64,000 nucleotides of DNA from Fictibacillus phosphorivorans (lineage in GTDB: Bacteria > Bacillota > Bacilli > Bacillales > Fictibacillaceae), in NCBI RefSeq assembly GCF_001619875.1, contig NZ_LRFC01000038.1:1-64000 (forward strand), written 5' to 3'. Below, in pieces: positions 59,581-64,000 of this stretch (positions are counted from its first letter, which is position 1; every line of letters begins with the position of its first letter). Made by a program: the position numbers and the translations under genes. Below the pieces are notes generated by a model. The model did not search any database, was not told where the DNA came from, and worked only from the letters and a program-made list of their open reading frames with translations.

Positions 59581-60081
59581 ATTTTCATGTTGGGGTTTAG
59601 TTAATTAGTTATACAAGGCGCGAAGACGGTCAGTTAGTTTCTTTTCAAATGAAATCATTAAAAATAAGCTACCAAATATTTAAGCTGTGCTTAACAGTAT
59701 GTTATAAATGCCGTTATGTATACCATTATTTCGGCTAACACTGTTTTAAAATCGTTGAAGGTGAGATAGGAAGCAGGAGAACCGTCCCTCGCTTCCCAGA
59801 AAGAAGACGGGAGAAGTTTTCCGTCTTTTTTATACTGAGATAACTCAAACAATCTTAAGATTCTTATCATATATAAGGTCAATATTTTAAACAATAATAG
59901 TGTTGTAGTACAATATTTCAAAAAAAAACGTTAAACTCTGAGAACATAGGGCATTTATTTTTAAATAATATAATAATAAATTTCAATTATTTACCAAAAT
60001 GAGATATACTACATTAGTATTCTATGTATATTGATAGATTAGTATATTCCATAATAATAATTCAAAGAGGTGAGGGTAGTC

Positions 60082-61050
60082 TTGGATAAGACAGATGAAA
60101 AAAAAGTAAATTGGTTTGTTAGAATCTTATTAATTATATTCATACTTTATTTATTCGCAATTATTACAGCAGGGTTTCTGATGGGGACACCTACATACAG
60201 CTTGACACCGGAATATATAACATTGTTTATACTAATAACACTATTAATCCTATCTGAATCCTTCGATAACTTAAGTATGGGTAAATATTTGTCTCTTTCA
60301 AGGGAAATTAACGAAAAGAAAGAAGAAATAATAGAGGCAAAGAAGGAAAATGCTGATTTAAGAGAACATATAATTAAAATGACCACATTAATTAATCAGA
60401 ATCAACACCAAACTAACAATACAATAAACGGAGTAACACCTGAATTACTTCAAATGTTAGGGGTAATAAAGGCCGATGAGCACAAGGAACCCGAAAGTGA
60501 TAATGAGTCTTCTACACTAAGTGATACAACTACATCAGATTTATCAGGTTCTATAACTGTTACAGAACCAAAGAAACCAGAGTTTAGCAAGCGGTACTTT
60601 TATAAATTTACTGAAAAGGAATCAATAGATCAATATCTTACTAAGCATCAAATTCCTGAAGTAAACATTATAAGAGAAGTACAATTTGCACCAGCTTTTC
60701 AAGGATTAGATCCTATTATGGAACGCAAAATTATCTTTGATGCTTATCTTAAGACAGACATTAAAGAATTTTTCTTTGAAGTTTTATTAACAATCAGCCC
60801 AATGACATTAGATCGAATATATGTACAGTTATCAAAGATAAATTACTATAGTAAAGCGAAGCATATAAAAGCACAACTGATACTATTAATACCTGAATTC
60901 CCTGCAGAATATGAAGGACGCCAACATATTCGTCCTGAACGTATCATAGAGGCCTTTCAACCAGCAATCTCGAATGATTTAATAAGAATTGAAATTGTTC
61001 AATTTACGTTAGAAGATATAGATAGATGGAAGAAAGAGTTAAATAATTAG
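60082..61050 (+). CDS. Membrane-anchored protein of unknown function
   Basis: A 322-residue protein with two N-terminal membrane helices (about 12-34 and 45-63), a coiled coil (about 80-120, REINEKKEEIIEAKKENADLREHI), a Ser/Thr/Asp-rich linker (about 140-170) and a folded C-terminal domain (about 190-322; FQGLDPIMERKIIFDAYLKTDIKEFFFEVLLT). I do not recognise it. The D...FEV arrangement faintly recalls PD-(D/E)XK folds, but the usual Lys is missing. TTG 60082 is chosen because AAAGAGGTGA precedes it; GTG 60070 lies within that site. It is the last gene before the right att-like site. Confidence 0.65.
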   Translation: MDKTDEKKVNWFVRILLIIFILYLFAIITAGFLMGTPTYSLTPEYITLFILITLLILSESFDNLSMGKYLSLSREINEKKEEIIEAKKENADLREHIIKMTTLINQNQHQTNNTINGVTPELLQMLGVIKADEHKEPESDNESSTLSDTTTSDLSGSITVTEPKKPEFSKRYFYKFTEKESIDQYLTKHQIPEVNIIREVQFAPAFQGLDPIMERKIIFDAYLKTDIKEFFFEVLLTISPMTLDRIYVQLSKINYYSKAKHIKAQLILLIPEFPAEYEGRQHIRPERIIEAFQPAISNDLIRIEIVQFTLEDIDRWKKELNN

Positions 61051-61201
61051 TGGTTTTGAACCGTCTGTTTCTTTTCTTTTCTAAATGTTACTCAAGAAAA
61101 TCATCATCATCGTTTTTAAATGTACATAAGGAAGTTTTTATTGTTATAACATGAACGGTGATTGGTAACTTTTGATAGGTGAATTATTAAATTGATACCG
61201 T

Positions 61202-61219
61202 GAACCGTATCATAAGTAA
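61202..61219 (+). mobile_element. Right att-like site
   Basis: GAACCGTATCATAAGTAA matches the rlmH 3' end at 17 of 18 positions and contains TATCATAAGTAA, the core of staphylococcal SCC att sites. Confidence 0.7.
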
Positions 61220-61252
61220 CTATTGTATGGCTGAACTTGCAAAGTCAAACAT

Positions 61253-61281
61253 TTGACAAAAACACAACTCCGTAATAGTAT
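61253..61281 (+). promoter_or_regulatory. Promoter of permease transcript
   Basis: TTGACA (61253-61258), 17-bp spacer, TAGTAT (61276-61281), upstream of the glycine aptamer. Confidence 0.6.
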
Positions 61282-61357
61282 TAAAAATTATCAGAACTAC
61301 TTAAATTTAATAGATAGCAAGCTATGATTGCTGTGGGTCGTACTACAGCAGGAGCAG

Positions 61358-61422
61358 CTTCTGGAGAGACCGCTTGGTAAGCGGCGCCGAAGGGTTCACA
61401 ATCTCAGGCAAAAGGACAGAAG
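61358..61422 (+). ncRNA. Glycine riboswitch (single aptamer)
   Basis: The conserved blocks GGAGAGACC, GCGCCGAAGG and ATCTCAGGCAAAAGGACAG are present in order, closed by CTTCTG/CAGAAG. Only one aptamer is seen, with none of the second aptamer's core in the following 70 nt. A terminator lies between it and the permease gene. Confidence 0.93.
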
Positions 61423-61494
61423 AGTATTGAAGTTAGACTTTGTTGTGCCTGTTGTTTTTAGCGCAGTAAAAGCTTATTTAATATTCTAATGTAC

Positions 61495-61526
61495 AAGAGA
61501 TTGGAGATTCTTCCAGTCTCTTTTTT
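61495..61526 (+). terminator. Riboswitch expression-platform terminator
   Basis: Stem AAGAGATTGGA / TCCAGTCTCTT then T run, 35 bp before the permease start; it is placed to stop transcription in response to glycine. Confidence 0.88.
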
Positions 61527-61560
61527 CGTTTTATTTGCATCTTAGAAGGAGGATTCATAC

Positions 61561-62919
61561 GTGTCACAGCATGAGTTAAAGAGAGATTTAGCCAACCGCC
61601 ATGTGCAGCTGATTGCTATTGGAGGAACGATTGGTACGGGTTTATTTTTAGGGTCTGGTAAAGCGATTCAGCTTGCGGGGCCGTCTGTTATATTTGCTTT
61701 TCTGATTGTTGGGATAGGATTGTTCTTTATGATGAGAGCTTTAGGAGAATTATTGCTTTCAAAGGAGGGGTATCAGTCGTTTACGGATATTGCGGAGGAC
61801 TATCTTGGACCGCGTGCTGCGTTTATCACAGGATGGACGTATTGGTTCTGCTGGATCATGACAGCGATGGCCGATGTGATTGCGGTCGGTGTTTATGTTC
61901 AATATTGGTTTGACATACCGCAGTGGGTTCCGGCACTGATAAGTTTACTTCTTTTACTCGGGCTGAACCTTTTAACGGTTAAGCTTTTCGGAGAATTAGA
62001 GTTTTGGTTTGCTTTGATTAAAGTGGTTACGATTCTCGCGCTAATTGTAATCGGGGTTGTTTTGCTCGTAATCGGCTATCAGACTGATGCAGGAGCTGTT
62101 TCAACGAACAATCTTTGGGCGCACGGAGGGTTGTTTCCAAATGGGCTGACAGGCTTTTTACTCTCGTTTCAGATGGTTGTGTTTGCGTTCGTAGGGGTGG
62201 AGTTGGTCGGTGTAGCGGCGGCAGAAACGTCTAATCCTAGAAAAAATATTCCGTCTGCGATCATTAAGATTCCACTTCGAATTTTGTTTTTCTATGTTGG
62301 CGCTCTAATTGTCCTTCTTTGCATCAATCCATGGACACAATTAAACGCAGCGGAAAGTCCATTCGTTAAAACGTTTAGCTTAATAGGAATTCCGCTTGCG
62401 GCTGGAATTATCAATTTCGTCGTTTTGACATCTGCAGCATCTGCGTGCAACAGCGGATTGTTTTCCACGAGCCGGATTTTATTTACTTTAAGCAAGAGTG
62501 AGCAGGCGCCACAATCTTTTAAGAAACTGACTAAAAATCATGTTCCTGGAAACGCGCTTTGGGTTTCTGCCGTTGTCGTTTCAGCAGGAGCGCTTCTAAG
62601 CAAGCTAGTTCCAGAACAAGCTTTTGGGATCGTAACGACAATCAGTGCTATTTGTTTTATCTGGGTATGGAGCGTCATCTTAATCAGCCATATCAAATAT
62701 CGTAGAACACGTTCAGATCTTCACAAAAAGTCAGCATTTAAAGCACCTTTTGCTCCGTTCATTAATTATGTGGTACTAGTACTGTTCGGGTTAATTTTAA
62801 TCGTGTTGCTTGTTGCAGATGCTACCCGTCCGGCGTTGTTGCTGACACCTTTGTGGTTTGTTTTGTTATATTTCATGTATCGTTCTAAAAAAACATTGCC
62901 AAATAAAAACGTTCATTAA
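61561..62919 (+). CDS. APC-family amino acid permease (glycine/D-alanine/D-serine type)
   Basis: A 452-residue transporter with 12 predicted membrane helices. The N-terminal motif RHVQLIAIGGTIGTGLFLGSG is the substrate-binding helix of the amino acid-polyamine-organocation family; GWTYWFCWIM and VGVELVGVAAAETSNPRK place it in the D-serine/D-alanine/glycine (CycA-like) branch. GTG 61561 follows AGAAGGAGGATT. The upstream glycine riboswitch makes glycine or a related small neutral amino acid the likely substrate. Singlet aptamers before transporters are usually OFF switches, an inference here. Confidence 0.92.
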   Translation: MSQHELKRDLANRHVQLIAIGGTIGTGLFLGSGKAIQLAGPSVIFAFLIVGIGLFFMMRALGELLLSKEGYQSFTDIAEDYLGPRAAFITGWTYWFCWIMTAMADVIAVGVYVQYWFDIPQWVPALISLLLLLGLNLLTVKLFGELEFWFALIKVVTILALIVIGVVLLVIGYQTDAGAVSTNNLWAHGGLFPNGLTGFLLSFQMVVFAFVGVELVGVAAAETSNPRKNIPSAIIKIPLRILFFYVGALIVLLCINPWTQLNAAESPFVKTFSLIGIPLAAGIINFVVLTSAASACNSGLFSTSRILFTLSKSEQAPQSFKKLTKNHVPGNALWVSAVVVSAGALLSKLVPEQAFGIVTTISAICFIWVWSVILISHIKYRRTRSDLHKKSAFKAPFAPFINYVVLVLFGLILIVLLVADATRPALLLTPLWFVLLYFMYRSKKTLPNKNVH

Positions 62920-62929
62920 TCAATAAATG

Positions 62930-62975
62930 AAAGGACAGAAACACACTCACTCGTACGTTTCTGTCCTTTTACATT
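62930..62975. terminator. Bidirectional terminator, permease / MocR gene
   Basis: Stem AAAGGACAGAAAC / GTTTCTGTCCTTT with flanking T-rich runs between convergent genes. Confidence 0.88.
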
Positions 62976-62993
62976 TTTACTGTAATCGAGTAA

Positions 62994-64000
62994 TCAAATA
63001 AGCGATATCTGATGTAAATGCCTGTTATCTTTCAATAGGCGAATAGATTGTGCTATTTTTTCTATTCCGGTTTGTATTTGATGTTCGCCAACTTGAGAAA
63101 TGCACAAACGAATAAGGTGATCTTGATTAAATTCAGGCAAAAACATTCTTTCGCCATCATCTAGTAAAAGGTGTTGTGTTCGTAATAGGGATGTAAGTTT
63201 TTTGGCTGATACATGGGGAGGCAAATAGATGGAAAGGTAAAACCCCGTATCAGGCTGCGAATAGTGCGTCTCTTCAGGAAGTAACTGATCACATGCTCTT
63301 TTTAGTTCATCCATTTTATGAAAATAGGTGTTCTTAATCTTTTTCAGATGGTTGTAATACATTCCGCTTTTTAAATAAATGTCTAATGCACCTTGTGAAA
63401 GAACGGGGCTGTTAAAGTCAGCACTAAACTTATAACGCAAAAAGCTTTTAATCATCCTTTTCGGCAAGACTACACTCGCAATTCTGAGTCCTGGAAGAAA
63501 GACTTTTGAAAAGCTTTGTATATAAATGACTCTTCCTGATGTGTCATAAGCGAAAAACGGATCGGCTTTCTTATCACGCTCTAATTCACCTAGAAAATCG
63601 TCTTCTACAATATATACATCATATTTAGCTGCCAGCTCTACGATTCTTTTCTTTTCGCTATTTGTATAGGAGTGTCCAAGAGGATTCTGGAATCTTGGAA
63701 TGACATAGAAAAACTTAATCTCGTTATTTTTAAATATAAATTCTAGACGCTCTAAGTCGATTCCGCTCATGGATAGTTCAATACCAAAGGTCTTTACCTT
63801 GTTCAGTTTAAGAGTCTCAATCATTCCAAAATAGGTTGGCTGTTCTATTAAAATATTCTTTTTATTATTAGGAAAAGAGAGATTTGTTAATAAATGAATG
63901 GCTTGCTGTGACCCAGAAACGATGACGACATCGCTAGGATTCGTAAATACTTGAGAACGCTGAAGGTTTTTAGTGATTTGAGTTCGTAATGAAGGAAGAC
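62994..64000 (-). CDS. MocR-type regulator, aminotransferase part (partial)
   Basis: The 335 codons seen are the fold-type I aminotransferase domain of a GntR/MocR-family regulator; the frame stays open to the right edge, so the N-terminal winged-helix domain lies outside. Family marks are VVIVSGSQQAIHLL, EQPTYFG, PRFQNPLGHSYT, VEDDFLGEL and the PLP lysine in YIQSFSKVFLPGLRI. MocR proteins use PLP or an amino-acid adduct as signal and usually control a neighbouring gene. The convergent permease is a plausible partner but not shown. What lies beyond is unknown. Confidence 0.9.
   Translation of the reverse strand, partial: LPSLRTQITKNLQRSQVFTNPSDVVIVSGSQQAIHLLTNLSFPNNKKNILIEQPTYFGMIETLKLNKVKTFGIELSMSGIDLERLEFIFKNNEIKFFYVIPRFQNPLGHSYTNSEKKRIVELAAKYDVYIVEDDFLGELERDKKADPFFAYDTSGRVIYIQSFSKVFLPGLRIASVVLPKRMIKSFLRYKFSADFNSPVLSQGALDIYLKSGMYYNHLKKIKNTYFHKMDELKRACDQLLPEETHYSQPDTGFYLSIYLPPHVSAKKLTSLLRTQHLLLDDGERMFLPEFNQDHLIRLCISQVGEHQIQTGIEKIAQSIRLLKDNRHLHQISLI

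Larger units (their letters stand above)
47092..61201. mobile_element. SCC-like defence island at rlmH
   Basis: About 14.1 kb bounded by copies of the rlmH 3' end. It is visibly more AT-rich than the flanks and every gene in it is defence-related or unknown. Core genes (permease operon) resume right after the right-hand copy. No ccr serine recombinase, tyrosine integrase or transposase gene is present, so it is either moved in trans or is a remnant. The internal copy at 50358 divides it into a Hachiman part and a restriction-GTPase part. Confidence 0.7.

Noticed and set aside
59691-59921. 76-residue minus-strand frame in the gap after the GTPase locus
   Set aside because: It reads through a terminator-like hairpin and has no ribosome site or recognisable sequence.
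47092-61201. A recombinase (ccr, tyrosine integrase or transposase) in the island
   Set aside because: No gene shows the catalytic pattern. The arm-like N-terminus of the 746-residue protein lacks the R-H-R-Y catalytic domain.

Overview
The window is the replication-origin region of a low-GC Gram-positive, endospore-forming member of the Bacillaceae. Gene order and protein sequences track Bacillus subtilis closely (gyrA-gyrB-remB-recF-yaaA-dnaN-dnaA / oriC / rpmH-rnpA-yidD-yidC-jag-mnmE-mnmG-rsmG-noc-soj-spo0J). The sporulation-linked genes yyaC and soj/spo0J fit this. The interspersed repeat family and an HD-GYP gene next to gyrA suggest a Bacillus relative such as Fictibacillus rather than B. 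subtilis itself; the genus call is a weak inference.

Layout. 1-250: an rRNA-type promoter and leader on the minus strand, pointing out of the left edge. 251-10746: HD-GYP protein, gyrA, gyrB, remB, recF, yaaA, dnaN and dnaA, all on the minus strand. 9250-9371 and 10860-11185: the two halves of a bipartite oriC. From about 11.8 kb rightward nearly everything is on the plus strand, co-oriented with replication: ribosome and membrane-insertion genes, tRNA modification, chromosome partition (noc, soj, spo0J and three parS sites), yyaC, mscS, ychF, rpsF-ssb-rpsR, yybS-gdpP-rplI-dnaC, purA, four tRNA genes (Lys, Glu, Asp, Phe), a PlsY-like gene, an M23 endopeptidase with a WalR-type box, walRKHIJ-htrC, a CxxH/CxxC protein and rlmH.

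About 47.09-61.22 kb is an AT-rich defence island inserted exactly behind the last codons of rlmH. Its ends carry near-identical copies of the rlmH 3' end, with a third copy inside. This is the same target used by staphylococcal SCC elements, yet no ccr recombinase is present. The island holds a Hachiman system (hamA-hamB), a type I restriction-modification locus (hsdR; half-size hsdS, hsdM, hsdS) with paired operators around its promoter, an unrecognised 746-residue GTPase-like protein whose N-terminus resembles a phage-integrase arm domain plus a small frameshifted partner, and a membrane-anchored protein of unknown function. The GTPase-like locus is the best candidate for an undescribed system.

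To the right the core chromosome resumes with a glycine riboswitch controlling an amino-acid permease and a MocR-type regulator cut by the window edge.

Nine copies of a roughly 128-bp hairpin-forming repeat lie in intergenic gaps across 7.8-46.1 kb; one is interrupted by a second repeat.
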